DNA from: Limnohabitans planktonicus II-D5 | GTDB taxonomy: Bacteria; Pseudomonadota; Gammaproteobacteria; Burkholderiales; Burkholderiaceae_C | Direction of reading: 5' to 3' | DNA: 64,000 bases | NCBI RefSeq assembly: GCF_001270065.2 | Contig: NZ_LFYT02000009.1 | Location: forward strand, 62,001-126,000 | In this document: positions 1 through 8,674 of the stretch, one piece after another | How positions within the stretch are numbered: the first letter of the stretch is position 1 | How the letters are laid out: every line of letters starts with the position of its first letter | The notes under the pieces: model-generated | What the model was told of the DNA's origin: nothing | What the model saw: only the letters and a program-made list of their open reading frames with translations | Database searches by the model: none | Position numbers and translations under genes: made by a program

Positions 1-258
1 CAGTGCCATGGCGCCGCCAATGAAGAAGACGCCAAACACCGCCATGTTGGTCATGGCCACCTGAAAGCGGTCACTCTCCAGCAAGGCTGCGTAATGTTGC
101 AGGCCCACAAATTTGTAGTTGGGCAAGAGGCGCGAGGCGGACACGGACAGGTAAGCGTTCCAGGCCATGAGGCCGTAAATGAACAGCAAGCTGATGGCGA
201 ACGACGGCAGAACCACCAATCGTGGCAACCATGGTTCTGTTTTTGGATGAGGCTTCAT
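1..258 (-). CDS. gtsB: Sugar ABC transporter permease, N-terminal part (cut by window edge)
   Basis: The 86 residues visible are the N-terminus of an inner-membrane permease of the MalF/UgpA type that would carry sugar across the cytoplasmic membrane. A first membrane segment runs at about residues 15–35 and a second begins near residue 72. The stretch PNYKFVGLQHY between them is typical of this class and, from memory, resembles GtsB of Pseudomonas glucose importers. The start is the ATG at 258. The gene follows the binding protein and a LamB-type porin on the same strand, so it is probably the third gene of one operon. The rest lies outside the window. Confidence 0.75.
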   Translation of the reverse strand, partial: MKPHPKTEPWLPRLVVLPSFAISLLFIYGLMAWNAYLSVSASRLLPNYKFVGLQHYAALLESDRFQVAMTNMAVFGVFFIGGAMAL

Positions 259-323
259 GCGGCAGATCTACGTGAATCAATAAATGACACGGAAACAGGA
301 GAAACCGTTCCCGTTTGACACGG

Positions 324-342
324 TGCTCTGACATTCAGAGCA
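324..342 (-). terminator. Intercistronic hairpin between porin and permease
   Basis: A perfect 8-bp stem (TGCTCTGA and its complement) closes a 3-base loop in the 102-bp gap after the porin gene. No T-run follows on the minus strand, so it is more likely a partial terminator or mRNA-stabilising hairpin that lets the binding protein and porin be made in excess over the permease than a full stop. Confidence 0.4.
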
Positions 343-360
343 TCCCATTCAGGGTTTGAA

Positions 361-1575
361 TTACCACCACATTTCGAATTGAACTCCGGCCAGGGTTTGG
401 CTCTGAAGTTTGGTGGCACTGGTGTTGCTGCTGCTGCCGAAGCTGCTCAAATTAGCACTGGCTGCCGCATCGTTCCAGTTGGCGCGTGTCACATAAAAGC
501 GCAGCTCAGGCCGTGACCAGAAGTCTCCCCCTGTGGACAAGGTGGGCGCAATGGTGAACTTGTTGAGTTGCTGCTTGGGTGCCCCATTGTCAAATTTGCG
601 CGATGTGACGCCCGCTTCAGCCAGGAGCTTGAAATTGCTGGTGAACGCGTATGACATGCGTCCACCCAATGTGGTGTCGGTGGTCGTGACGGCTGTGTGT
701 TCGTTCTTGCTGGTCTGGTAGCCCACCAGTGCCTGACCGCCAAAGGCACCCGATTGCCAATGGATCGCGTCGACGATGCGGTTGGTCTTGGTGCCGTAAG
801 TCGCAGCTGGAGCGGTGGCGGTCAGATTGGCAAATTCACCCGTGATTCGAGCCAAGCCCGAAGAGGTTTGCAAGAACACGCTGTTGGTCAAGCCTGGTGT
901 GATGAAATCTTTCTGGTTATGCACCAGCGACACGCCATGGCCCCCATTGGTGCCAAACCCCGAAGTGTTCACCGCAGTCAACAGCACGCGCACGGTGCCA
1001 CCTGGGTTGGTGGTGATGCCCCCCACATCGACGTTGAGCTTGTTGGCTGAGGTGCCGGCATTCAACTTGGTGTCGAAGGTGTCGCCAGACGACAGGGTCA
1101 CACCAACCTTGGTGCCTGCCACCTTCAGATCGAGCACACCTGCGCCTTGGTATTCACCAGAATTCATCAAGAAGTGGTCAACAATGTGGACGTCTTGCAC
1201 ACGCAGACGGCGTTGACCGATCCAGAACTTGGCTTCAGGCGCGACGGCCAGACCTGAAATTTCACCGAACGCTTGCACGGTGCCAACATTGGAGGAGCCC
1301 CACTTGTTGGGCATGTAGCCAAACTTGTACTTGACGCCGTTTCCAGCATCGAACGATTTACCGACGTACACCTCCAGACCGGTATCGCCCTCGTTGCCCA
1401 GGCGGTATTTTTGCAAATCACCCCCCAAGGTGAGACCGCCTTTGACGTTGTTGTCCTTGTTGTAGTTGAAGGAGGCTCCGCCGCGCGCATAACCGTTGAA
1501 TTCGAAACTGTCATCGGCTGCATGGGCGAAAGTGGCAGCGGCCAAGGCAGCTGCGGTGAATATAAAGCGTTTCAT
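361..1575 (-). CDS. LamB-type carbohydrate porin
   Basis: This 404-residue protein has a signal peptide ending near FAHA (residues 17–20), then a mature chain starting with GYARGGAS and containing LGNEGDTGLEVYVGK and RLRVQDVHIVDHF. These are hallmarks of the maltoporin (LamB) fold: GYxR start, LGNExDT, and a DVHxxD stretch. The chain ends in aromatic residues (EMWW), as expected for assembly into the outer membrane. It should admit sugars for the adjacent ABC importer. The ATG at 1575 has a good AGGAG ribosome site, and the gene begins 22 bp after the binding-protein stop, so the two are co-transcribed. True substrate range is unknown; glucose or oligosaccharides are inferred from the neighbours. 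Confidence 0.8.
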   Translation of the reverse strand: MKRFIFTAAALAAATFAHAADDSFEFNGYARGGASFNYNKDNNVKGGLTLGGDLQKYRLGNEGDTGLEVYVGKSFDAGNGVKYKFGYMPNKWGSSNVGTVQAFGEISGLAVAPEAKFWIGQRRLRVQDVHIVDHFLMNSGEYQGAGVLDLKVAGTKVGVTLSSGDTFDTKLNAGTSANKLNVDVGGITTNPGGTVRVLLTAVNTSGFGTNGGHGVSLVHNQKDFITPGLTNSVFLQTSSGLARITGEFANLTATAPAATYGTKTNRIVDAIHWQSGAFGGQALVGYQTSKNEHTAVTTTDTTLGGRMSYAFTSNFKLLAEAGVTSRKFDNGAPKQQLNKFTIAPTLSTGGDFWSRPELRFYVTRANWNDAAASANLSSFGSSSNTSATKLQSQTLAGVQFEMWW

Positions 1576-1597
1576 GGTGCTTACTCCTGGTGGGTTG

Positions 1598-2851
1598 TTA
1601 CTTGGTTTTTGCAGCCGAAGCGATCTTGCTTTGAGCGTCTTTCGTGCTCATCTTGTCGTCGTTCCAGAACTGGCTAATGGCGTCTTGAATCGCACCCGAA
1701 GTGGCCGATCCGACGGCCATGCCGTGGGCGATAGAGGGCACCAGACCGCCGTTCTTGGCGGTGGCCACGAAGTCGTTGGAACTGAGCTTGGCGCAATCGT
1801 CAAACTTGGCCAGGTTCATGTTCAGGCGCACCGGGATGGAGCCCTTGTTCAGGTTGAACACTTCCTGAAACTCGGTGGACATGATGGCCGAGGCCAGGTC
1901 TTTTTGGGCCTTGGTGTTGGCATCGTTTTTCAGTTTGAACATGGCAAACGAGTCCACGTTGAAGGTGAAGGCCTTGGCGGTGCCGGGGGCTGCTGCGCAA
2001 GTGAAGTCAGCACCGGGTTTTTTGCCAGCGGCCACGAATTCACCCTTGGCCCAGTCACCCATCAGCTGCATGCCCGCTTCGCCTTTGATGACCATGGCAG
2101 TCGCCAGGTTCCAGTCGCGGCCTGGGGCGTTCTTGTCGGTGTAGGTCTTGACCTTTTTGAAGGTGTCGAGCACCTTGGTCATGGTGGCGCCAGTCAAGGT
2201 GGGCTGGTCCATTTGCACCAGGGCTTTTTTGTAGAAGTCGACACCACCCACACCCAAAGCCACGCTTTCAAAGGTGGTGAAGTCTTGCCAGTTCTGCCCC
2301 CCGTGCGCTACGGGGATGATGCCGGCCTTTTTCAGGGCTTCGGCCGCGACAAAAAACTCGTCCCAGTTGGTCGGCACTTTGGCACCGGCTTTTTTGAACG
2401 CGGCGTTGCTGGCCCACAGCCAGTTCACGCGGTGCACGTTCACGGGGGCGGCAATGTAGTTGCCCTTGTATTTCATGACATTGGCGACCACGGGGGGCAG
2501 CAAGCTGTCCCACTTCTCGGCCTTGGCCACGTCGTCGATGTTGGCCAGCACGCCTTCAGCAGCCCACTCTTGCAGCGCAGGGCCTTTGATCTGTGCGGCT
2601 GCTGGGGCATTGCCCGAGACCACGCGCGACTTGAGCACGGTCATGGCGTTGTCACCGCCGCCACCGGCCACGGCGAAGTCTTTCCAGACATGGCCTTTGG
2701 CTTGCAACGTGGCTTTCAGAGCTGCGGCTGATTTGGCTTCGCCACCGCTGGTCCAAAAGTGCAAGACTTCAATTTCACCGGCATGGGTCGCCATCGTCAG
2801 CACTGCTGCAGTTGCCAACAGGGTGCGCTGGAACAATTTCAAAGTTTTCAA
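1598..2851 (-). CDS. gtsA: Glucose/mannose-type ABC transporter substrate-binding protein
   Basis: A 417-residue periplasmic family-1 solute-binding protein. A cleavable signal peptide (about residues 1–24, ending THA) is followed by EIEVLHFWTSGGEAK, the start I associate with Pseudomonas GtsA-type glucose-binding proteins. The start appears to be a TTG codon: it is preceded at good distance by AGGAG, and the next in-frame ATG would remove the signal peptide. It heads an operon with the LamB-type porin and a sugar permease and is divergent from a two-component system, with glucokinase just beyond, which supports glucose as ligand. That assignment is inference from context and family likeness. 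Confidence 0.75.
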   Translation of the reverse strand: MKTLKLFQRTLLATAAVLTMATHAGEIEVLHFWTSGGEAKSAAALKATLQAKGHVWKDFAVAGGGGDNAMTVLKSRVVSGNAPAAAQIKGPALQEWAAEGVLANIDDVAKAEKWDSLLPPVVANVMKYKGNYIAAPVNVHRVNWLWASNAAFKKAGAKVPTNWDEFFVAAEALKKAGIIPVAHGGQNWQDFTTFESVALGVGGVDFYKKALVQMDQPTLTGATMTKVLDTFKKVKTYTDKNAPGRDWNLATAMVIKGEAGMQLMGDWAKGEFVAAGKKPGADFTCAAAPGTAKAFTFNVDSFAMFKLKNDANTKAQKDLASAIMSTEFQEVFNLNKGSIPVRLNMNLAKFDDCAKLSSNDFVATAKNGGLVPSIAHGMAVGSATSGAIQDAISQFWNDDKMSTKDAQSKIASAAKTK

Positions 2852-2945
2852 GAAAGTCTCCTGGTTAGGGCCGTTGGCCCAAAGTTGATAGGTGAGGTGG
2901 TTGATTGACCTGCCAAACGCCTCGACGGCCGAATATTAATGTTTT

Positions 2946-2976
2946 GTTAATTTATTAACACTAGGTTAAACCCTAG
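2946..2976. promoter_or_regulatory. Palindromic sites in the divergent gtsA / regulator promoter region
   Basis: Two inverted repeats lie side by side between the divergent genes: GTTAAT-TT-ATTAAC (2946–2959) and CTAGG-6-CCTAG (2961–2976). The stretch is clearly more AT-rich than its surroundings. A response-regulator or repressor operator is the likely use, but no binding evidence exists in the sequence itself. Confidence 0.4.
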
Positions 2977-3032
2977 TCAGAACCCCCTTGAGGGGCTCGC
3001 CCAAGGCCCAACAATCCATTAAGCTTGCCGCC

Positions 3033-3704
3033 ATGAAATTGCTCTTAGCCGAAGATGACGCCATGCTGGCCGATGCCCTGCAGACCCAATTGGGCGGGGC
3101 GGGTTTTGAGGTGGAACATGCGCCCAACGGGGCTGTGGCCGACTACTTGCTGCAAAAGCAAAACTTTGACATCGCGGTGCTCGACATCGGCCTGCCCATG
3201 ATGGATGGCTTGGCGGTCCTGCAGCATGTGCGGCAAACCCAGCCCAGTTTGCCCGTGCTGCTGCTGACAGCGCGAGATGCCCTGGACGACCGCGTGGCGG
3301 GTTTGCAGGCCGGGGCCGACGATTACGTGACCAAACCGTTTGACTTTCCCGAACTGCTGGCCCGTTTGCAGGCCTTGTTGCGGCGCAGCCAACCGGCCAG
3401 CACCCCTGCCCTGCTGGGCCGCCTGACGCTGGATCACACCTCTCGTCGTGCCCTGGTGGGCGGCGAGCCACTCGACTTGAGTGGCCGCGAGTGGAGCTTG
3501 CTGGAGCTGTTGGTGCAGCAACGCGACAAGGTGGTCACCAAGGAACAGATCACCCAGACCTGGATTGCCGATGGCGGGGAATTGGGCGCAGGCAATTCGA
3601 TCGAGGTCTACATCCACCGCCTGCGCCGAAAGCTCGAAGATGCCGGGCTGGTCATTCGCACGGTGCGCGGCTTGGGCTACCTGATGGAGGCCACCGGCCC
3701 ATGA
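3033..3704 (+). CDS. OmpR-family response regulator (TctD-like)
   Basis: A 223-residue regulator. The receiver domain (1–115) shows the acidic pocket Glu7-Asp8-Asp9, phosphoacceptor Asp51 in VLDIGLPMMDG, Thr79 and Lys101. A winged-helix DNA-binding domain follows (about 125–220, ending RTVRGLGYLM). The start is the ATG of MKLLLAEDD; longer in-frame starts are non-ATG and outside the family. The sensor kinase gene follows after a 306-bp gap that contains a repeat element rather than the tight spacing usual for such pairs. Its position between the sugar importer and glucokinase suggests control of sugar uptake (inference). Confidence 0.85.
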   Translation: MKLLLAEDDAMLADALQTQLGGAGFEVEHAPNGAVADYLLQKQNFDIAVLDIGLPMMDGLAVLQHVRQTQPSLPVLLLTARDALDDRVAGLQAGADDYVTKPFDFPELLARLQALLRRSQPASTPALLGRLTLDHTSRRALVGGEPLDLSGREWSLLELLVQQRDKVVTKEQITQTWIADGGELGAGNSIEVYIHRLRRKLEDAGLVIRTVRGLGYLMEATGP

Positions 3705-3821
3705 CACAGGCCGGAGGATCGCGGGCACGGGATGGCCGCGCTTGGCTTGCCATGACGCACTGCGCCGCTGGGAAGTACGACGTGACGTGGCAGACCAGCG
3801 ACGTCAATCCTTGTCCTTATG

Positions 3822-3984
3822 GATTCGGCCCTTTGAAGTTTTCAATGCTCAAAGATGTTGTAGGTCGGCGGTCGAAGACCCCGACATGGGCCTGTGCTTA
3901 CCCCCATCATGTCGGACTCTGCGAGTACCGACCTGCGAGATGACATTCCTCACACATTTCAAACTTCAGCGTGCCGGATCAATC
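3822..3984. repeat. Composite MITE-like repeat with terminal inverted repeats and REP arms
   Basis: About 160 bp between the response regulator and kinase genes. The left end reads GATTCGGCCCTTTGAAGTTT and the right end is its imperfect complement (GATCCGGCACGCTGAAGTTT read on the other strand), so the ends form roughly 20-bp terminal inverted repeats. Inside are a REP arm (3860–3885) and an inverted REP arm (3911–3936, with its GTAG changed to GCAG). Near copies occur at 56978–57475 and 58771–59300. The rest of the 3705–4010 gap shows no gene. Confidence 0.75.
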
Positions 3985-4010
3985 ATGATCCCTCGCGCAT
4001 AAAACCACGC

Positions 4011-5537
4011 ATGGCATCACCCTCGTCATCCCCCTCTGGCACGCCAGCGCAGGCCGGGGTTTCACTTGCCCGGCAATTGCTGCTGTGGGTGCTGCTGCCG
4101 CAACTGGTGCTGTGGATGGCTGGGGGGGTGGCCACCTACCGGTTCGCGGCAGGCTATGCCAACCAGGCGATTGACGCCAGTTTGCTGCAAGCCAGCCGCT
4201 CGCTGGCCAGGCAGCTCAAGCCCATTGGCAATGGCCTGCTGATCGACTTTCCGCGTGCGGCGCAAGACGTGCTCGAAGCCGACCCTGCCGACCGCCAGCT
4301 GTACATGGTCAGCTCGCCGCCGGGGCAGTTCATTTTGGGCAACCAGGCCTTGCCCCCACCCCCAGCGCACGACAGCGAACACCCGCCTGCATTGAACACG
4401 CCCTACTTTTACGACGGCATCATGCCGGTCAATGGCCGTGCAGCCCTGCACACGCCGCCGGGACAGCCGCTGCGACTGGTAGCGCTGTACCTGCGTTTTG
4501 GCGACGACGGCGCAGCGCCACAAACCATGCTGGTGCAAGTGGCCCGCAGCAGCGCCAACCGGGAAGATCTGGCCCGGCGCATTCTGGTGGACATGCTGCT
4601 GCCCATGTCGAGTCTGGTGCTGCTGATGACCGTGATCGTTTGGCTGGGCATCCGCGCAGGGCTGTCGCCCTTGGTGCGTTTGCGCCAACAGGTTGAAGGC
4701 CGCGCCCCCACCGACCTGGCACCGCTGCAACTGGCCTCGGCACCGCGCGAACTCTGGTCGCTGGCCACGGCCATCAACACCTTGCTGGCTGCTGTGCAAA
4801 ACACGGTGGCCACGCAAAAGCGTTTCATTGGCGATGCAGCGCACCAGCTGCGCACGCCACTGGCAGGCCTCAAAAGCCAAACCGAAATCGCCCTGCAATC
4901 GGCCACCGATCCCGATCTGCACGCACGCTTGCAGCGCGTGCATGAGAGCGCCACACGCAGTGCTCACCTGGTCAATCAGCTGCTGACTTTGGCGCGTGCT
5001 GAGCCCGAATCCGTCATGGCGCATGACCGCCAGCGTTTTGACCTGCAACGCATGGTGCAAGCCGTCACCGCCGAATGGGTGCCCCGCGCCTTGCGTTTGC
5101 ACATAGACCTGGGGATGGAACAGGGCGCAGACGATGGCACTCAAGCCCCAAACGACAGCCCCGTGTGGATTGAGGCCAACGAGTTGCTGATGCGTGAAGC
5201 GCTGAGCAATCTGATCGACAACGCCCTGCACTATGCGGGCAGTGGCAGCCAGGTCACGGTGCGCGTGCTGCCTTCGCCCATCACACCCCACATGGCACTG
5301 CTTGATGTCATAGACAACGGACCCGGCATTGCTGAGGGTGACCACGCACGCGTTTTCGAGCGCTTTGTGCGAGCCACCGAATCGGGTGACGGCTGCGGGC
5401 TGGGCCTGGCCATCGTGAAGGAAATCGTCGAGCGCCACGCGGGACATGTCCAATTGATAAACGTTCAGCCCCAGGGCCTGTGCGTGCGCATCGAACTGCC
5501 AATGGCAAAACCCCCTGTGCCCCGCCTGCCTGCGTGA
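4011..5537 (+). CDS. TctE-like sensor histidine kinase
   Basis: A 508-residue membrane kinase. Transmembrane helices at about 22–46 and 191–213 flank a periplasmic sensor region. HAMP-like sequence follows, then the dimerisation/phosphoacceptor box with His278 in AAHQLRTPLAGL, and an ATPase domain with NLIDNALHYA, DNGPGI and GLGLAIVKEIV. The N-terminal LARQLLLWVLLP start resembles TctE-type kinases. The ATG at 4011 is chosen because upstream in-frame sequence lies inside the repeat element. It should phosphorylate the regulator encoded upstream. The signal sensed is unknown; tricarboxylates (as for TctE) or sugar are both possible. Confidence 0.85.
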   Translation: MASPSSSPSGTPAQAGVSLARQLLLWVLLPQLVLWMAGGVATYRFAAGYANQAIDASLLQASRSLARQLKPIGNGLLIDFPRAAQDVLEADPADRQLYMVSSPPGQFILGNQALPPPPAHDSEHPPALNTPYFYDGIMPVNGRAALHTPPGQPLRLVALYLRFGDDGAAPQTMLVQVARSSANREDLARRILVDMLLPMSSLVLLMTVIVWLGIRAGLSPLVRLRQQVEGRAPTDLAPLQLASAPRELWSLATAINTLLAAVQNTVATQKRFIGDAAHQLRTPLAGLKSQTEIALQSATDPDLHARLQRVHESATRSAHLVNQLLTLARAEPESVMAHDRQRFDLQRMVQAVTAEWVPRALRLHIDLGMEQGADDGTQAPNDSPVWIEANELLMREALSNLIDNALHYAGSGSQVTVRVLPSPITPHMALLDVIDNGPGIAEGDHARVFERFVRATESGDGCGLGLAIVKEIVERHAGHVQLINVQPQGLCVRIELPMAKPPVPRLPA

Positions 5538-5618
5538 AACTCGGAACACGTTGGTAACTTTCAAGCCCGAATACGCACGCTTGCGCTGATACGCTTGACG
5601 CAGACACACCTGAGCACC

Positions 5619-6602
5619 ATGAACACCCTGTACAACACCCCCCCAAGCCTGCTGGGCGACATTGGCGGCACCAACGCCCGCTTTGCCCTGATTCAAAGTG
5701 ACGGCTCGCCCATCACGCACGAAGTCACTTTGCCCACCGGCCAATTTCCCGACCTGGCCGCAGCGGCCCAGGCGTATCTGCAGCAAGTCGGGCAGCCCCG
5801 TGTGCAGCAAGCTTGCATCGCCATTGCCAATCCCATCGACGGCGATGTGCTGAAGATGACCAACAACCACTGGCAATTCTCGATTGAGGCCACGCGCCAG
5901 CAATTGGGCCTGAACAGCCTGCTCATGCTGAATGACTGGGAAGCCATGGCCATGGCCGCCCCGGCACTGCAAGGCACCGATCTGGAGCAAATCGGCTCGG
6001 GTGAGCCCGTGCCCGATGCGCCCAAAGGCCTGATCGGTCCGGGCACGGGGCTGGGCGTGTCCTCACTGGTGCGCTCGCGGCGCGGCGACTGGGTGCCCAT
6101 TGCAGGTGAAGGCGGACATGTGAGCTTGTCACCCACCTGCTCGCGCGAGGCCGACATCCTGCGCATTCTTTGGCGCAGCTACCCCCATGTGTCGGCCGAG
6201 CGGGCCATCTCGGGCATGGGGCTGGAGAATTTGTACCGCGCCATTTGCGAGTTGAACGGCACCGAAATCGAGCCCTTGCTCGCCGCGCAAGTGACCGAAC
6301 GCGCCCTGGCGGCCCAAGATGTGGCTTGCGAAGAAGCACTGGAACGCATGTGCCGCCTCTTGGGCAATGCCGCAGCCAACTTGGCCGTCACGCTGGGCGC
6401 ACGCGGGGGGATCTACATCGGCGGCGGTGTCATTGGCCGACTGGGCGACTACTTTTCGCGGTCTGGTTTTCGTGCCGCCTTTGAAGCCAAAGGCCGCTTT
6501 GAAAGCTACATGTCACGCATCCCGACGTATGTGATCCGGGCCGAACAACCTGCGCTGATCGGCTGCGCCATGGGTTTGGGTATGACGCCTGGCCGACGCT
6601 GA
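5619..6602 (+). CDS. glk: Glucokinase
   Basis: A 327-residue cytoplasmic bacterial glucokinase (ROK-unrelated Glk family) that phosphorylates glucose to glucose-6-phosphate with ATP. Visible motifs are the phosphate loop LLGDIGGTNARFAL near the N-terminus, the sugar-binding LNDWEAMA, GPGTGLGVS, GEGGHVSLSP, and the C-terminal IYIGGGVIGRL. The ATG at 5619 is preferred over an in-frame TTG at 5595. It follows the kinase gene by 81 bp on the same strand and is close to the glucose-type importer, completing an uptake-plus-phosphorylation locus. Its 3' end abuts the large REP array. Confidence 0.92.
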   Translation: MNTLYNTPPSLLGDIGGTNARFALIQSDGSPITHEVTLPTGQFPDLAAAAQAYLQQVGQPRVQQACIAIANPIDGDVLKMTNNHWQFSIEATRQQLGLNSLLMLNDWEAMAMAAPALQGTDLEQIGSGEPVPDAPKGLIGPGTGLGVSSLVRSRRGDWVPIAGEGGHVSLSPTCSREADILRILWRSYPHVSAERAISGMGLENLYRAICELNGTEIEPLLAAQVTERALAAQDVACEEALERMCRLLGNAAANLAVTLGARGGIYIGGGVIGRLGDYFSRSGFRAAFEAKGRFESYMSRIPTYVIRAEQPALIGCAMGLGMTPGRR

Positions 6603-6620
6603 ACCAATCGGACGATCTTG

Positions 6621-8405
6621 CGCAGATCGGCGGTCGAAGACCCCGACATGAGGCGCTTGAGATACCCCAGCCACATCCACCTGCGTGCCTTATCAATCAA
6701 CGTCGGACTCTTCGAGTACCGACCTACAAGCTGCATCGTGTTCCGTAGGTCGGCGGTCGAAGACCCCGACATGGGGCGCTTGATACACCACGGCCACATC
6801 CACCAGCGTGCCGTAGGAATCAACGTCGGACTCTTCGAGTACCGACCTACACGCTGCATCGGTTTACCGTAGGTCGGCGGTCGAAGACCCCGACATGGGG
6901 CGCTCGATACGCCACGGCCACATCCACCAGCTTGCCGCAGCTATCAACGTCGGACTCTTTGAGTACCGACCTACACGCTGCATCGCTTTACCGTAGGTCG
7001 GTGGTCGAAGACCCCGACATGGGGCGCTCGATACACCCCAGCCACATCCACCAGCTTGCCGCAGCAATCAACGTCGGACTCTTCGAGTACCGACCTACAA
7101 GCTGCATCGGTTTTCCGTAGGTCGGCGGTCGAAGACCCCGACATGGGGTGCTTGAGATACCCCAGCCACATCCACCTGCGTGCCGCAGCAATCAACGTCG
7201 GACTCTTCGAGTACCGACCTACACGCTGCATCGGTTTTCCGTAGGTCGGCGGTCGAAGACCCCGACATAGGGCGCTTGATACGCCACGGCCACATCCACC
7301 TGCGTGCCGCAGCAATCAACGTCGGACTCTTCGAGTACCGACCTACATGCTGCATCAGTTTTCCGTAGGTCGGCGGTCGAAGACCCCGACATGGGGCGCT
7401 TGATACACCCCAGCCACATCCACCTGCGTGCCGCAGCAAATAACGTCGGACTCTTCGAGTGCCGACCTACACGCTGCATCGGTTTTCCGTAGGTCGGCGG
7501 TCGAAGACCCCGACATAGGGCGCTCGATACACCACGGCCACATCCACCTGCGTGCTGCAGCAATCAACGTCGGACTCTTCGAGTGCCGACCTACATACTG
7601 CATCGGTCTTGCGAAGGTCGGCGGTCGAAGACCCCGACATGGGGCGCTTGATACACCACGGCAGCATCCACCAGCTTGCCGCAGCAATCAACGTCGGACT
7701 CTTCGAGTACCGACCTACATGCTGCATCGGTTTACCGCAGGTCGGCGGTCGAAGACCCCGACATGGGCGCTCGATACGCCACGGCCACATCCACCTGCGT
7801 GCCGCAGCAATCAACGTCGGACTCTTCGAGTACCGACCTACAAGCTGCATCGGTTTTCCGTAGGTCGGCGGTCGAAGACCCCGACATGGGGTGCTTGAGA
7901 TACCCCAGCCACATCCACCAGCTTGCCGCAGCAATCAACGTCGGACTCTTCGAGTGCCGACCTACACGCTGCATCGGTTTTCCGTAGGTCGGCGGTCGAA
8001 GACCCCGACATGGGCGCTCGATACGCCACGGCCACATCCACCTGCGTGCCGCAGCAAACAACGTCGGACTCTTCGAGTACCGACCTACATGCTGCATCGC
8101 TTTACCGTAGGTCGGTGGTCGAAGACCCCGACATGGGGCGCTCGATACGCCACGGCCACATCCACCAGCTTGCCGCAGCAATCAACGTCGGACTCTTCGA
8201 GTGCCGACCTACATGCTGCATCGGTTTTCCGTAGGTCGGCGGTCGAAGACCCCGACATGGGGTGCTTGAGATACCCCAGCCACATCCACCTGCGTGCCGC
8301 AGCAATCAACGTCGGACTCTTCGAGTACCGACCGACAAGCTGCATCGGTTTTCCGTAGGTCGGTGGTCGAAGACCCCGACATGGGCGCTCGATACACCCC
8401 AGCGG
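6621..8405. repeat. 15-unit tandem array of a 124-bp paired REP (BIME-like) element
   Basis: Units start at 6623, 6745, 6869, 6993, 7117, 7241, 7365, 7489, 7613, 7737, 7860, 7984, 8107, 8231 and 8355. The period is 124 bp, or 123 bp where one G is missing; the last unit is truncated. Each unit has a REP arm (GTAG then GTCGG...CCGAC), a spacer of about 45–50 bp, and an inverted REP arm ending CCGACCTAC. Spacers alternate between a few variants (for example CACGGCCACATCCACC and CCCAGCCACATCCACC), which suggests amplification of multi-unit blocks. Open frames through the array are artefacts of the period. It lies between glk and a degraded segment. Confidence 0.95.
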
Positions 8406-8437
8406 ATGTCTGCTGTCGCCAAGGCAAAGTCACAGGC

Positions 8438-8551
8438 TTAGGTCATGGCCGGAAAAGCCATGTTGACCGCGAAGTCGAGCGGCGCGATCACGGCACCGCG
8501 GCCAACAATGACAAAGACCAGCAAAGGCGTACCTGAGCGGGGCGTGTCAGC
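8438..8551 (-). pseudogene. Possible MFS transporter N-terminal fragment
   Basis: On the minus strand a frame reads LLVFVIVGRGAVIAPLDFAV followed by NMAFPAMT and a stop. It resembles the first membrane helix of a major-facilitator transporter (pattern LDxxxVNxAxP). No start codon, ribosome site or remaining helices are present, and the REP array begins about 35 bp beyond the stop. I read it as a remnant of a gene broken beside the array, at low confidence. The rest of 8406–8632 shows no other gene. Confidence 0.3.
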
Positions 8552-8632
8552 TTTGAGGGGGAGAAGGCGAAGGCATGGAGGCTGTGCGTGGCTGCAAGCC
8601 CTGTGGGGTGCATGGCCCCGTTCGCGCTTGGC

Positions 8633-8660
8633 ACCCTGCCCCGCGCAGGCGGGGCAGGGT
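8633..8660 (-). terminator. Terminator of the peptide-binding protein gene
   Basis: A perfect 12-bp GC-rich stem (ACCCTGCCCCGC and its complement) closes a 4-base loop, 14 bp past the stop codon of the minus-strand gene. There is no strong T-run, so it is assigned on position and stem strength. Confidence 0.6.
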
Positions 8661-8674
8661 GGGTCAAGGCAAGA

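Noticed and set aside
4062-5990. A 642-codon open frame opposite the sensor kinase and glucokinase
   Set aside because: Antisense artefact; the plus strand encodes well-defined kinase motifs, and this frame is rich in His/Gln/Gly without domains.
6621-8405. CRISPR array
   Set aside because: The period is 124 bp, almost the whole unit is conserved, there are no unique spacers of 30–40 bp, and no cas genes are nearby. The units are REP pairs.
6618-8536. Many overlapping open frames of 60–156 codons on both strands within the REP array
   Set aside because: They repeat the same peptide with the DNA period, lack ribosome sites, and exist because the 124-bp units contain few stops. No protein family fits.
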